Origin: JAGNKE01 sp964583335
GTDB taxonomy: Bacteria; Pseudomonadota; Alphaproteobacteria; Micavibrionales; Micavibrionaceae
DNA length: 64,000 nt
Assembly (NCBI GenBank): GCA_964583335.1
Contig: CAZOVG010000007.1
Coordinates: 1 to 64,000, forward strand
Direction of reading: 5' to 3'
Positions 1 to 9,167 of the stretch are shown one piece after another (position 1 is the stretch's first letter; the number at the start of each line of letters is the position of its first letter). The notes below the pieces were generated by a model, which saw nothing but the letters and a program-made list of their open reading frames with translations, was not told where the DNA came from and ran no database searches. The translations under genes were made by a program, and so were the position numbers.

Positions 1-80
1 AAATAATTGACTCACTATCAATTACTTAGACTCAAACTTCCGGTTTAACGTCTAATCAAACAACAAAAAAAGATATGAAA

Positions 81-2141
81 TCAGCGGACAGGCACAACCT
101 GCGGGGTCTTGTTGCAGTCCGGTCCCGCCGCGTCGTCGGCATAGCAGCGCTCGACATCCGCCGGAGTCTGCCCCGTAGAATCGCCCGCGTTGGCCCGGAT
201 GGTTTCGCCCGTGCCGGCGTTCGGCGTGCCGCAGGCTGATCCGAAATCATCGGCGTAGCATTTCCCGTCGCCGCTGCCGCCCGTCGTTGAAGTGCGATTG
301 CCCGATCCGGTCGTGGAGCAGGGGCCGTCAACATCGTCAGCAAAACATTGGCCGACGTTCGGGGGTCTTTGACCCGTGGTGCCCGAACCTGTCGAGCCTC
401 CATTCGTATCGCACGGTCCGGCGGCATCGTCGGCGAAGCAGCGCCCGTCATCGCCCGTCGCAGGGCGAGCGCCGCCCGTCGTTCCGCCCGATCGAGCACC
501 GCTCCCGGGTTCACAGAGATTAAGGCCGTTTTCGTTGACCTGTTCGCGCAGTCTGGGCAAATAGGTATTCTCGCGCATCCCGCGATAAACCTCGCGGAAA
601 TTGTAAGGATCGCCACCGCCGCGACCGCCCCACATAAACAGCCCCGCGGGAGAGACGTTACGGCTGCGCAGGTCGTTCATCAGGGACTCGACGTTCGGGT
701 CGCCCCTTAAATCGGAATATTTAAGATCAAGGTTCTGCGGGATGGCGTCGGGCCGAAGACGCTGCGCCAGCCGGAAAAGGTGTTCGTCGGTGACGCCGCC
801 AAATCTCTGGCTCCATTGCGCATCGCGGTGGCGCTGGAACTGGGCGTCGAAGAAAACATCATGTTGCTCCTCGCGCGAAATGCCGATCCGCTCCAACTGC
901 TCGGCGCGGGCCTGATTCCGCTCCGGCTTGCCCATGCCGATATGCGCCAGGAAAATATCGTCCATGTCCGGGTTAAACCGCCCGGTGAGCATGGCCGCGG
1001 AAATATCCTTCTCCTCGATGCACAGGGCACGCGCCTGCGCGACCATGATCTCGGTGGCAATCGCTCCGACCTGATCACGGCTGTAGGTCCGCAGGTTATC
1101 GCTGATCCCGAGTTTTTGCATCGCCTCGCGGATAAGGGTCTGCTGCCCCGCGTCCGCGCCATCGGGCCGCAGCAGGGATTTATTGGAAACCGTGTCGCCG
1201 TTCAGAAGGTCCACATAGACCGCCCGGTTGAAGAACCGATCTTTCACCGGGTTCTCCCACGGCGAGTCCGTGCGCGGGATCTCCGTCCGCGCTCCGGTGG
1301 GCAGACGACCGCCCAAAGCATAATCCACAAGCGCGCTCATGGCGCCGGTCCGGCCCAGGTCGCGCATGGCGGGGTTCGGGTGTTCCTGGCCGTTGCGCTG
1401 CATGAGCCAGAGCTGGAAAAGCGTTGTCTGCAGATCCTCCTGCTTGACCCCCGCGGCCTCCATTTTCTGGCGCATCAATTCGCGCATGAACGCGACGGTG
1501 CGCCCGTCGATCCGCTGAGGCGCGAAATCCACGTCGATCTCCGGGTGCGCGGCCTGCTGCTCCTTGAGATAATCCTTGAGCGCCCTCCCGGTATTTTCAA
1601 GAACGTCCGTGTTCGAACCAGGGTTGCCGGTAATGCCGAGATAGGAATCGCTGACCGCCATCAATTCGCGGGCTTCCGCTCCGGCGCTGTTATTGGAGGC
1701 GGTGGGGTTGCGCGCGGCGGTCAGGCGGCGCGATTCGGTGTTCAGACTGGTTCGCTGCGCTTCGGGCAGGGCCTGCGCCCGCGCCACAACGTCGTTGATC
1801 AGCCCCACGGTTTGCTTGACCCCGGCGCTATAGCGGTTGGCCGTATCGGCGGCGCTGGCCTCGCCGAGCATCTGCAACGCGGCCAGCGTGGCGGCGTCCA
1901 TCTCGCCCGTGACCTTGACGTCGGTCAGCAGCGAAGCGCGGTTACCCGCAAGCGCCCGCAGGTCGGGCGAGGCGGTGGAAAGGAAAACCTGAATGGATTC
2001 GATGGTGCGGCTGTAGCTCTGGGTGAAAGCCGCCTCGCCGGCGTTTTCATTGAGCGCAAGCGCCGTATGACCCCGGTCCACGATCTGCGGAACAACGGCG
2101 TTGAGCGCCTTCTTAAGCTCGACTAAAGGACTATCCGGCAT
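81..2141 (-). CDS. Unrecognised 686-aa protein with C-terminal Cys-Ala-Asp-Asp repeat array
   Basis: I do not recognise the family. No signal peptide or membrane segment is visible. Residues about 74-90 carry a VTGEMDAATLAALQ stretch that loosely resembles the end of a peptidoglycan-binding type 1 repeat; this is a weak likeness. The middle (about 150-540) looks globular and mainly helical. From about residue 550 the protein becomes Gly/Thr/Ser-rich and holds four imperfect copies of C-[FY]-A-D-D-x3-G/A-x-C (GRCFADDAAGPC, GQCFADDVDGPC, GKCYADDFGSAC, ERCYADDAAGPDC), separated by flexible linkers. Paired Cys flanking an Asp pair suggests disulfide or metal binding, which is inference. The ATG at 2139-2141 is preceded by a GGTGAGGG ribosome-binding site. 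The gene stands alone, convergent with nothing visible on its left. A long plus-strand frame opposite it (780-2126) is a GC-rich shadow. Confidence 0.75.
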   Translation of the reverse strand: MPDSPLVELKKALNAVVPQIVDRGHTALALNENAGEAAFTQSYSRTIESIQVFLSTASPDLRALAGNRASLLTDVKVTGEMDAATLAALQMLGEASAADTANRYSAGVKQTVGLINDVVARAQALPEAQRTSLNTESRRLTAARNPTASNNSAGAEARELMAVSDSYLGITGNPGSNTDVLENTGRALKDYLKEQQAAHPEIDVDFAPQRIDGRTVAFMRELMRQKMEAAGVKQEDLQTTLFQLWLMQRNGQEHPNPAMRDLGRTGAMSALVDYALGGRLPTGARTEIPRTDSPWENPVKDRFFNRAVYVDLLNGDTVSNKSLLRPDGADAGQQTLIREAMQKLGISDNLRTYSRDQVGAIATEIMVAQARALCIEEKDISAAMLTGRFNPDMDDIFLAHIGMGKPERNQARAEQLERIGISREEQHDVFFDAQFQRHRDAQWSQRFGGVTDEHLFRLAQRLRPDAIPQNLDLKYSDLRGDPNVESLMNDLRSRNVSPAGLFMWGGRGGGDPYNFREVYRGMRENTYLPRLREQVNENGLNLCEPGSGARSGGTTGGARPATGDDGRCFADDAAGPCDTNGGSTGSGTTGQRPPNVGQCFADDVDGPCSTTGSGNRTSTTGGSGDGKCYADDFGSACGTPNAGTGETIRANAGDSTGQTPADVERCYADDAAGPDCNKTPQVVPVR
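216..455 (-). repeat. Tandem-like CxADDxxGPC-encoding repeats, copies 1-3 of 4
   Basis: Within the end of the 686-aa gene the short coding unit for Cys-Phe/Tyr-Ala-Asp-Asp recurs at about 430, 335 and 249, with a fourth, more divergent copy at about 131. Spacing is irregular (about 85-120 bp) because the Gly/Thr/Ser linkers between copies differ in length. The copies are imperfect at DNA level, so this is an old or selected protein repeat rather than a fresh tandem duplication. Confidence 0.7.
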
Positions 2142-2275
2142 TTAACCCTCACCCCGTTTACATTGACGGGATATTAATTCTTATATTTTGACAAATTATA
2201 CGGGTTTGCCGCCTGTTTTGTCAAACATTCGTGAAGACAGGGGTTTGAGCCCGGAAATGCTAGGAAAACAGGCTC

Positions 2276-3178
2276 TTATCCGGCCTTGACCAGCTTGTCG
2301 TGGTCTTTCTGGCGCACAAGCGTGCTGTAGGCGTCCTGAAGCCGCTTGGTCACCGCTGCGGGCTTGAACTTGATGCCGTCGATCTCGCCCACGGGGGTCA
2401 GCTCGGCGGCGGTCCCGGTCAGGAAGATCTCCTGGAACCCGGAAAGCTCCTCGGGCTTGATGTGCCGCTCCTCGACCGTGATGCCCATTTGCCGCGCCAG
2501 CGCCATGACGGTCTGGCGGGTGATCCCGTTCAGGAAACAGTCCGGCGTGGGGGTCAGCAAAACCCCGTCCTTGACCGCGAAGAAATTGGCCGCCGACGCC
2601 TCGGCGATATAACCCCGGTAATCCAGCATCAGCGCGTCGTCATAGCCTTCGTCCTCCACCGCGTGCTTGGAGATCGTGCAGATCATATAAAGCCCGGCGG
2701 CCTTGCTCTGCGTCGGCGCGGTATTCGGAGCAGGGCGGCGCCACGGGGAAGTCTTGAGGCGGATGCCGTTCTCCAGCTTTTCCTGCGGGAAATAGGTGCC
2801 CCAGTGCCATCCGGCCACCGCGACATGCGTTTTCGTCTTACGGGCCGAAACGCCCATCTGCTCGCCGCCGCGCCACGCGACCGGGCGGACATAGCCGCTC
2901 TTGAGGCCGTTCGCCTCCATGACCTCATACTTGATTTGCTCGATCTCATCGACCGAAAGGGGCATCTCCATGCCCAGGATCTCGGCGGAGCGGATCAGGC
3001 GGGCGGAGTGCTCGCGGCTCTTGAAGATGACTCCGTCATACATGCGCTCACCCTCGAAGACGGAGCTTGCATAATGCAAGCCGTGACTCAGGACATGGAT
3101 TTTCGCCTCGCGCCACGGGAGCATCTTTCCGTTGATCCAGATAAATCCGTCCCGGTCATCGAAGGGCACAAAAGTCAT
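2276..3178 (-). CDS. ilvE: Branched-chain amino acid aminotransferase
   Basis: PLP-dependent fold-type IV transaminase that interconverts leucine, isoleucine and valine with their 2-oxo acids using glutamate/2-oxoglutarate; it is the last step of branched-chain synthesis. At 300 aa it is the usual length. Visible family features are the N-terminal GFIWINGKMLPW start, the Schiff-base lysine in TQSKAAG (K159), and the GYDDALMLD...GYIAEASAANFF segment that contacts PLP. It is a single gene, divergent from the response-regulator gene with 108 bp between the two starts. ilvD lies 31 kb away on the plus strand, so the pathway is dispersed. Confidence 0.93.
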   Translation of the reverse strand: MTFVPFDDRDGFIWINGKMLPWREAKIHVLSHGLHYASSVFEGERMYDGVIFKSREHSARLIRSAEILGMEMPLSVDEIEQIKYEVMEANGLKSGYVRPVAWRGGEQMGVSARKTKTHVAVAGWHWGTYFPQEKLENGIRLKTSPWRRPAPNTAPTQSKAAGLYMICTISKHAVEDEGYDDALMLDYRGYIAEASAANFFAVKDGVLLTPTPDCFLNGITRQTVMALARQMGITVEERHIKPEELSGFQEIFLTGTAAELTPVGEIDGIKFKPAAVTKRLQDAYSTLVRQKDHDKLVKAG

Positions 3179-3286
3179 GATTCAAGTCCTTATCTTTTAC
3201 GTTTACGCATGCCGGATTTCGGTCTACGCTGTCAAAAACCGTGAAAAAACAAGCTATACGCGCATATTTGTTTTGTAAAGAAGATC

Positions 3287-4024
3287 ATGCAGTCCCTTCA
3301 AGGCCTCATCGGCGCTCTGGCCCAACAACCCCATATTCTGGTCGTGGACGACGACAGGCGGATATGCCAGCTCGTCTCCCGCTTCCTGATGGCGCAGCAA
3401 TTCGTGGTTCAGACCGCCGAAAACGCGCAGGAGGCGGCGGAAATGATAAAACGCTTCAGCTTCGACGCCCTGATCGTGGACGTGATGATGCCCGGCCAGA
3501 GCGGCCTTGAATTCACCCGCGAACTGCGCAAAACCAGCGCGGTCCCCGTGATCCTCCTCACCGCGCTGGGCGAAGTCGAGGACCGCATCGCGGGGCTTGA
3601 GACCGGGGCCGACGATTACCTGCCCAAACCCTTCGAGCCGCGCGAGCTTGTACTGCGCCTGAACGCTGTGCTGCGCCGTGCCCCCGCCGCGCCCGCTAAA
3701 ACAGGCGATGCCTGTTTCCGCGTGGGATCATGGCTGTTCCGGGTAAGCCGGGCCGAACTCGAACACGAGGGCGGAGAAAAACCCCTGCAACGCCTGACGA
3801 CCGTTGAATCCAATCTCCTGCGCGCCCTCTGCGAAAGCGCGGGCCAACCCCTCAGCCGCCACGATCTGGCCGTGCGCTGCGGCATGGACGCGGCCGGGGA
3901 GCGCACAATCGACGTGCAGGTCACAAGATTGCGCCGCAAGATCGAGGACGATACGAAAAACCCGCGCGCGCTGGTCACAGTGCGCGGCAAGGGCTACAGG
4001 CTCCACGCCGACCGGATAGACTAG
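3287..4024 (+). CDS. OmpR-family response regulator
   Basis: DNA-binding output half of a two-component system. A receiver domain occupies about residues 16-130, with the acidic pocket (VVDDD), the phospho-accepting Asp65 in LIVDVMMPG, the switch Thr in ILLTA and the conserved Lys in LPKPF. A winged-helix Trans_reg_C domain follows (about 148-243), ending RTIDVQVTRLRRKIEDD and VRGKGYRL, the recognition helix and wing of OmpR. The first 14 residues are an extra N-terminal tail. The partner kinase starts 17 bp downstream, so the two are co-transcribed. Closeness to OmpR itself is likely, but the regulon cannot be read from here. Confidence 0.9.
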   Translation: MQSLQGLIGALAQQPHILVVDDDRRICQLVSRFLMAQQFVVQTAENAQEAAEMIKRFSFDALIVDVMMPGQSGLEFTRELRKTSAVPVILLTALGEVEDRIAGLETGADDYLPKPFEPRELVLRLNAVLRRAPAAPAKTGDACFRVGSWLFRVSRAELEHEGGEKPLQRLTTVESNLLRALCESAGQPLSRHDLAVRCGMDAAGERTIDVQVTRLRRKIEDDTKNPRALVTVRGKGYRLHADRID

Positions 4025-4041
4025 GTAAGGGGCTCAAGGCG

Positions 4042-5397
4042 ATGGATGGCGGCCAAACGAAAAAACGCAAATGGTTCAAGACCGTACTGCCCAAGACTCT
4101 TCTGGGCCGCTCCCTGCTGATCCTGATTACGCCCGTATTCCTCATACAGGTGATTTCCACCTATGTGTTCTTCGACCGCCACTGGTACAAGATGGCCAGC
4201 CGCCTCTCCTACGCCGTAGCGGGGGAGGTCGTGCTGATCGCCAATCTGATCGAAGCCAACCCGGACCCGGCGGCGGCGGAGTCTCTGGCCGCGCTGGCTG
4301 GAGACCGCCTCGACCTGATCGTCAGCTACCGCCCCGGCGAAAAAGTGGAAGGGCCGAGCCTCCGGCCCGAGGGCCGCTGGGCGAATTATATTGCAGAGAG
4401 TTTTACAGAGGAGTTGAAGCAGCAAACGCAAAACCCCTTCACCGTCGATGTCGATTTTCAGGAAAAATGGGTCGAGGTGCGCCTGCAACTGAAAGACGGC
4501 GTCATGCATGTCTCGCTGCCGCAGCGCCGACTGTTCACCTCCACCACCTATATTTTCCTGCTCTGGGTTTACGGATCGTCGGCGGTCCTTCTGCTGATCT
4601 CGGTCCTGTTCATGCGCAACCAGATCCGCCCGATCCGCAAGCTCTCAATCGCCGCCGAACGGTTCGGCAAGGGCAGGGACGTCGAAAATTTCAAGATCGA
4701 GGGCGCAAAGGAGGTCCGACAGGCCGGGCAGGCCTTCATGGATATGCGCACCCGCATTCAAAGACAGATCCAGCAAAGAACGACTATGCTGGCCGGGGTC
4801 TCGCACGATCTGCGCACGCCGCTCACCCGCATGCGCCTGCAACTGGCGCTGCTGGGCGATAGCCCCGACATCGACGCGCTCAAGGGCGACATCGACGAAA
4901 TGGAAAAAATGATCGAGGGCTACCTCAATTTTGTGCGCGGCGACGGCAACGAACAACCCCTGGTCACCGACATGATCCCCCTGATCGAGGGCGTGATCGT
5001 TTCGGCCAAGCGGCAGGGGTGCGACATCGCCTTCGCGCATGACGGACAAGACGGCCTCTCGATGACGCTGCGCCCGCTGGCGATGCGCCGCTGCCTGATG
5101 AACGTCATCGGCAATGCCGCGAAATACGCCACGAAAGTCTGGATTTCCGTCGAAAAGCCGGAAAAGCGAACCGTCCTGATTACCGTTGAGGATAACGGCT
5201 CCGGCATCCCCGAAGATCAATATGAAGAGGTCTTCAAACCCTTTTACCGCGTCGATGCGTCTCGAAATGTGGATACCGGCGGAGTGGGGCTGGGCTTGCC
5301 GATCGCCATGGATGTCGTCCACGCCCACGGCGGCACGATCTGGCTGGAGCGCAGCCCTCACGGCGGCCTCGCCGTGAAGATCCGCTTGCCGCAATAA
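4042..5397 (+). CDS. EnvZ-like sensor histidine kinase
   Basis: Inner-membrane kinase partnering the preceding OmpR-type regulator. It has TM1 at about 18-45, a periplasmic sensor loop of about 120 residues, TM2 at about 172-193 (YIFLLWVYGSSAVLLLISVLF), a HAMP linker beginning at the NQIRPIRKLS segment, a DHp helix with phospho-accepting His255 (GVSHDLRTPLTRMRLQLALL), and a HATPase domain with N box (NVIGNAAKYA), G1 (DNGSGIP) and G2 (GVGLGLPIA). The SHDLRTPLTRMRL block is typical of EnvZ. At 451 aa it is of normal size. It ends 20 bp before the convergent csaA-like gene. Confidence 0.9.
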   Translation: MDGGQTKKRKWFKTVLPKTLLGRSLLILITPVFLIQVISTYVFFDRHWYKMASRLSYAVAGEVVLIANLIEANPDPAAAESLAALAGDRLDLIVSYRPGEKVEGPSLRPEGRWANYIAESFTEELKQQTQNPFTVDVDFQEKWVEVRLQLKDGVMHVSLPQRRLFTSTTYIFLLWVYGSSAVLLLISVLFMRNQIRPIRKLSIAAERFGKGRDVENFKIEGAKEVRQAGQAFMDMRTRIQRQIQQRTTMLAGVSHDLRTPLTRMRLQLALLGDSPDIDALKGDIDEMEKMIEGYLNFVRGDGNEQPLVTDMIPLIEGVIVSAKRQGCDIAFAHDGQDGLSMTLRPLAMRRCLMNVIGNAAKYATKVWISVEKPEKRTVLITVEDNGSGIPEDQYEEVFKPFYRVDASRNVDTGGVGLGLPIAMDVVHAHGGTIWLERSPHGGLAVKIRLPQ

Positions 5398-5416
5398 AAA
5401 CCTGAAATCAAAGAGA

Positions 5417-5758
5417 TTAAAGCAGCCGCGCCCCGTTCGGCACGACTTGATCGCAATCAGCCAGAACAATCTCCCCGGCCTCGTCCGCGAACCCCAGCGT
5501 CAGAACTTCGGACATGAACGGGCCGATCTGCCGGGGCGGAAAATTCACAACAGCCATAACCTGCCGCCCGATGAGCGCCTCGGGCGTATAATGTGCAGTA
5601 ATCTGGGCGGAGCTTTTCTTGACCCCAACCTCCGGCCCGAAATCGATCACGAGCTTGATGGCGGGCTTTCGGGCTTCGGGGAAAGGTTGAGCGTCAACAA
5701 CGGTGCCGATGCGGACATCGACCTTGAGAAAATCGTCATAAGTGCATGAAACAGTCAT
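5417..5758 (-). CDS. csaA: CsaA-like tRNA-binding-domain protein
   Basis: A 113-aa protein made of a single OB-fold tRNA-binding domain, as in CsaA, the EMAP-II domain and the C-terminus of methionyl-tRNA synthetase. The family signature DDFLKVDVRIGTV is at the N-terminus, followed by KPAIKLVIDFG, SSAQIT and the VNFPPRQIGPFMSEVLTLG block that forms the dimer and binding surface. CsaA has been described as a secretion-related chaperone and binds tRNA in vitro; its cellular role is unsettled. It stands 40 bp upstream of (and transcribed away from the end of) the phasin gene, and the two may share a transcript from the phasin promoter. Confidence 0.85.
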   Translation of the reverse strand: MTVSCTYDDFLKVDVRIGTVVDAQPFPEARKPAIKLVIDFGPEVGVKKSSAQITAHYTPEALIGRQVMAVVNFPPRQIGPFMSEVLTLGFADEAGEIVLADCDQVVPNGARLL

Positions 5759-5798
5759 CAGGCTTTCATAATCAAAAAGCCCTAAACACGCAAGCCGA

Positions 5799-6257
5799 TC
5801 AGGCCGCGCGCTTGTCTTCGTCGTCCTGCGGCGTTTCGATCGCGGACTTGATTTCCTTCAAGCTGGCCTTGAGCCGACGGTTCAGGACGCCCGACGTTTC
5901 GGCGTTGGAGTTCCGCACCATCTCGCCGATCTCGTTCATCCCGGCGATCGTCGTCTCATAGCTTTTTTTGATGAGCTCGGCGTTGCGGGCGAGGGCGTCC
6001 TCGGTATTGCCGTCCTTGAGGATCTCGGAGGTCAGGCAATTCTGCTCCTTCAAGATCTGGGAGAAAATCTCAGCTTGACGGGTGGCTATGGACTGGAAGC
6101 TGCGGAAAGCAATTTGCTGCGCCTCGGCCAGCGTCTGGAAATTGCGGCGCTGGGTCTCGATCAGCCGGGCCATATCAAACGGCGCCTTGGGAAGGCCGCT
6201 ATCCTTGAGAAATTCAGTGTAGGGGAAAAAACCCTTGAAATTAAAATCTTGCGCCAT
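5799..6257 (-). CDS. Phasin family protein (PHB granule-associated)
   Basis: A 152-aa, almost wholly helical protein with the phasin_2 pattern: hydrophobic heptads in LIETQRRNFQTLAEAQQIAFRSFQSIATRQAEIF, then an amphipathic region about FKSYE..IAGMNEIGEMVRNSN and a charged tail. Phasins coat polyhydroxybutyrate granules and limit their size. The start ATG has an AGGGG ribosome-binding site. It is unlinked from the PHB genes (phaR-phaC-phaA-phaB at 18.7-22.6 kb), as is common in alphaproteobacteria, and is the likely main target of PhaR by analogy with Paracoccus and Rhodobacter. Confidence 0.83.
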   Translation of the reverse strand: MAQDFNFKGFFPYTEFLKDSGLPKAPFDMARLIETQRRNFQTLAEAQQIAFRSFQSIATRQAEIFSQILKEQNCLTSEILKDGNTEDALARNAELIKKSYETTIAGMNEIGEMVRNSNAETSGVLNRRLKASLKEIKSAIETPQDDEDKRAA

Positions 6258-6560
6258 GAAAAGCCCCTAACAAATTAAAACCGAATGAAAATAATGATGC
6301 ATAAACATGCTAGATTTTAATAGAATCGAAGTCAAGAAGTTTACACCCCGCACAAATCCCGAAGCAGTGGATAATATTGCTGCGCCGATACGCCCGGGCT
6401 TTATTGTTATGAAAATCTAGCGAACAAGTATTTGCCAGTTTTTTGAGCATTTTAGCGATCTTTTAACGCCTTTCCTGCACTGTACAGTTGGGAGTATCCC
6501 TGTAAAGGACGCTTCCGGCTGGCGGTTTCCGCCCGCTTCAACGGGGCAACTGGAATAAAA
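6258..6560. other. 303-bp gene-free divergent spacer between phasin and sensor kinase
   Basis: An AT-rich stretch (richest at about 6260-6450) between two divergent starts. It must hold the promoters of the phasin gene (leftward) and of the PAS kinase (rightward). TGC-containing words (for example ATGATGCA at about 6294 and ATTGCTGCG at about 6378) are present and could be PhaR contacts, but none matches the octamer seen between phaR and phaC. No open frame with coding character and no RNA gene was seen. Confidence 0.5.
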
Positions 6561-9167
6561 ATGAAGAATAAAAAGGGCAAATGGAGCAAAAAACGCTCGG
6601 GCGCACGCCCCGGCCTGTGGCTGACCTCAGGTTTGGCGCAGGCGATGGTCCTGCTCAACGGGGTGATCCTGACCGTAACCGCCTTCTATATTCTCAATAT
6701 TTTCGTCAAGGGCATGTCAAACGAGGAGTTCCGCTCGATCGCCGAAGACGCCGGGCGTGTGTTCGTGGAGGAAATCTCAGGCCAGGAAAATACCATGCGG
6801 CTGGTTTCCAGCGTCCTGATGCTCTCCGAAAACGCCAATAAAACGCATGTTCTGGAGCAAATCCGCCGCAACGTCCCGGGCCTGAGCGACTTCGAGCAGG
6901 TTATCTGGATCTACGAAGCCTCTCCGGGCGCATGGCAATACAAGACGCTTTTTGAATCTCCCCGTATCGCAAGCAAGCAGGCCGATTATTCCCTCGTGCC
7001 CAACCAGAAGCTGATCACCCAGATCGTACAGGATAAATATTTCGACGACGACCGCCTGCGCGTCGTCACCGACCTCCCGGGCATGAATTATGTTGAGACC
7101 AGCGCCGCCCCGCCGACGATGGAACGTCCCTTCGCGTATGTAAAAGTCGTAAGAAAAAACAGCTCCAAGGATGGCGTGATTTTTGGTATCGGTCGCCCCG
7201 AAAATCTCATCGATCAGAGTTGGCTGGAGAAGCAAGGCTCGGTCTATACGCTGGGTATCAAGGAGACCACGACCGCACGAAACCTTTACAATATGGAGAA
7301 CGACCGCAACGGCGTTCAGTCGGTTGCCTATTCGCAAAATTACAACTTTTCTGTAGGCAACAGCGAATGGCAAATTCTTCTGCAATTCTCCAAAAAGAAG
7401 AACATGGCCTATATCGAGCAGATACCCTACCTGATCTTGCTCTTCGGCATTGCCCTGACGGTCATTGGAACACTTTTCGTGCGCAACAACCAGACGCAGT
7501 CCAAGCGCGTCGCCCTCATGAACAAGGCGCTTGAGCAAAAAAATCTGGAGCTTGAGACGGAGATCGGAGAACGCGAACGCCTGAACAGCGCATTGCAAAA
7601 AGCCGACCGCGAAAACCGCGCGGTGATTGACTCGGTCAGCGACATCATTTTCGAAACGGATACAGAGGGTAATATCCTCTTCCTCAGCGCTTCATGGCGC
7701 AAGATTACGGGCTTCGATCAGGATCGCTCGAAAGGCAATAACCTGTTCGCCATGCTTAATCCCGAGGATCAAGCAAAGCAAAAAAAGGAATTCGACATGA
7801 TGGTGCGCGGCCAGAAACAGGCCTATCGCACCTTCACGCGCATCCGAACGGCGGAGGGCACGTTCCGCTCCGTCGAACTGGCCATCTCCATGATCCGGCA
7901 GGACGAAAACAAAAACCTGCGCGTTGTGGGAACCATCACCGACGTCGAGGAACGCCGCCGCGCGGAACGGGCCTTGGCCGAAGCGGAAAAGAAATACCGT
8001 ACGATCGTTGAAAACGCCGCAGGCGGTCTCTATCAGCTCACCCCGGAGGGGATCTACCTCAGCGCCAACCCCGCGATGGCCCGCATTCTGGGGTATGCAG
8101 GGGTCGAGGAATTGCTGCGCGACGTCAAGAACGCCAACGGCGTGGTCTATATCGACCGGGAGGAGCGCGAAGCCTTCGTCAATGCCTTGATGCGCGCGGG
8201 CCAGATCAACGGTTACGAAACGCAGGTATTCAAAAAGGGCGGCGCCAAAATCTGGGTCAGCGAAAACATCCGCTGCGTCAAGGACGAGAATGGCCACATC
8301 CTCTACTTCGAGGGCAGCATGGAGGACATTACGAAACGCAAGGAGGCGGAAATCGCCCTGCGCGAGGCGAAGGTCCAGTCCGATATGGCCAACCGCGCCA
8401 AAACCGAATTCATCGCCAACATGAGCCACGAGCTGCGCACGCCCCTGAACGCGATCATCGGCTTCTCGGAGATCATGAAGAACGAGGTCATGGGCCCGCT
8501 TGGTGCCGACATGTACCGTGATTACGTCAAGGATATATATAAGAGCGGCAAAGGCTTATTGAAGATTATTAATGAGATACTTGATATATCCAAGATCGAG
8601 TCCGGCGACCGCGAGATCAACGAGAGCGAGTTTTCCTTCGCCAACGTGCTGGAAACCTGTCTGGCGCTTCATAATACGAAGGTTCAGGACAAGAGCATCG
8701 TGATTGCCAACAACGCCAAGGATCTCCCCCACATCATCGGGGAGGAACTGGCGGTCAAACAGATCATCACGAACATCTATTCCAACGCCGTCAAATTCAC
8801 GCCCGACGGCGGGCGCATCACCCTGATGTCCACCTTCGACCATGACGGCTCTCTGCGCTTCTCCATCTCCGACACCGGGGTCGGCCTGAGCAAGGATGAA
8901 ATCCAGAAGGCCCTCTCGCCCTTCGGCCAGATCGACAACGCGCTCGACCGCTCCGGCTCCGGCGCAGGCCTTGGCCTGACACTCTCCAAATCCATGATGC
9001 AGCTGCACGGCGGCGATCTGGAAATTCTCTCCGAAAAGGGCATCGGCACGACCGTCAGCCTCATCTTCCCGCCCGAGCGCGTCTCCTGGCGCGAAAAGAA
9101 GGCCCCGCCGGGCAAGTCAGCGGGCATGCCCACGCTGGATATCCAGAACACCGGCGATACCGTCTAG
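6561..9167 (+). CDS. Membrane-bound PAS-PAS sensor histidine kinase
   Basis: An 868-aa kinase. TM1 lies at about 24-50, a periplasmic sensor region of about 230 residues follows, then TM2 at about 290-307 and a coiled-coil linker (about 315-350). Two PAS domains come next (about 350-460 with IIFETDTEGNILF, and about 475-600 with GGLYQLTPEGIYLSANPAMARILGY), then a HisKA helix with His623 in NMSHELRTPLNAIIGFSEIM and a HATPase domain ending GAGLGLTLSKSMMQLHGG. The HisKA block is of the PleC/DivJ type found in alphaproteobacterial cell-cycle and stress kinases. There is no receiver domain and no response regulator beside it, so its partner is elsewhere. Its stop overlaps the recX stop by 4 bp. 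Confidence 0.88.
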   Translation: MKNKKGKWSKKRSGARPGLWLTSGLAQAMVLLNGVILTVTAFYILNIFVKGMSNEEFRSIAEDAGRVFVEEISGQENTMRLVSSVLMLSENANKTHVLEQIRRNVPGLSDFEQVIWIYEASPGAWQYKTLFESPRIASKQADYSLVPNQKLITQIVQDKYFDDDRLRVVTDLPGMNYVETSAAPPTMERPFAYVKVVRKNSSKDGVIFGIGRPENLIDQSWLEKQGSVYTLGIKETTTARNLYNMENDRNGVQSVAYSQNYNFSVGNSEWQILLQFSKKKNMAYIEQIPYLILLFGIALTVIGTLFVRNNQTQSKRVALMNKALEQKNLELETEIGERERLNSALQKADRENRAVIDSVSDIIFETDTEGNILFLSASWRKITGFDQDRSKGNNLFAMLNPEDQAKQKKEFDMMVRGQKQAYRTFTRIRTAEGTFRSVELAISMIRQDENKNLRVVGTITDVEERRRAERALAEAEKKYRTIVENAAGGLYQLTPEGIYLSANPAMARILGYAGVEELLRDVKNANGVVYIDREEREAFVNALMRAGQINGYETQVFKKGGAKIWVSENIRCVKDENGHILYFEGSMEDITKRKEAEIALREAKVQSDMANRAKTEFIANMSHELRTPLNAIIGFSEIMKNEVMGPLGADMYRDYVKDIYKSGKGLLKIINEILDISKIESGDREINESEFSFANVLETCLALHNTKVQDKSIVIANNAKDLPHIIGEELAVKQIITNIYSNAVKFTPDGGRITLMSTFDHDGSLRFSISDTGVGLSKDEIQKALSPFGQIDNALDRSGSGAGLGLTLSKSMMQLHGGDLEILSEKGIGTTVSLIFPPERVSWREKKAPPGKSAGMPTLDIQNTGDTV

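Noticed and set aside
780..2126. 448-codon plus-strand frame opposite the repeat protein
   Set aside because: Composition is that of an antisense shadow (Arg/His/Gly-rich). The minus frame has balanced amino acids, a ribosome-binding site and ordered repeats.
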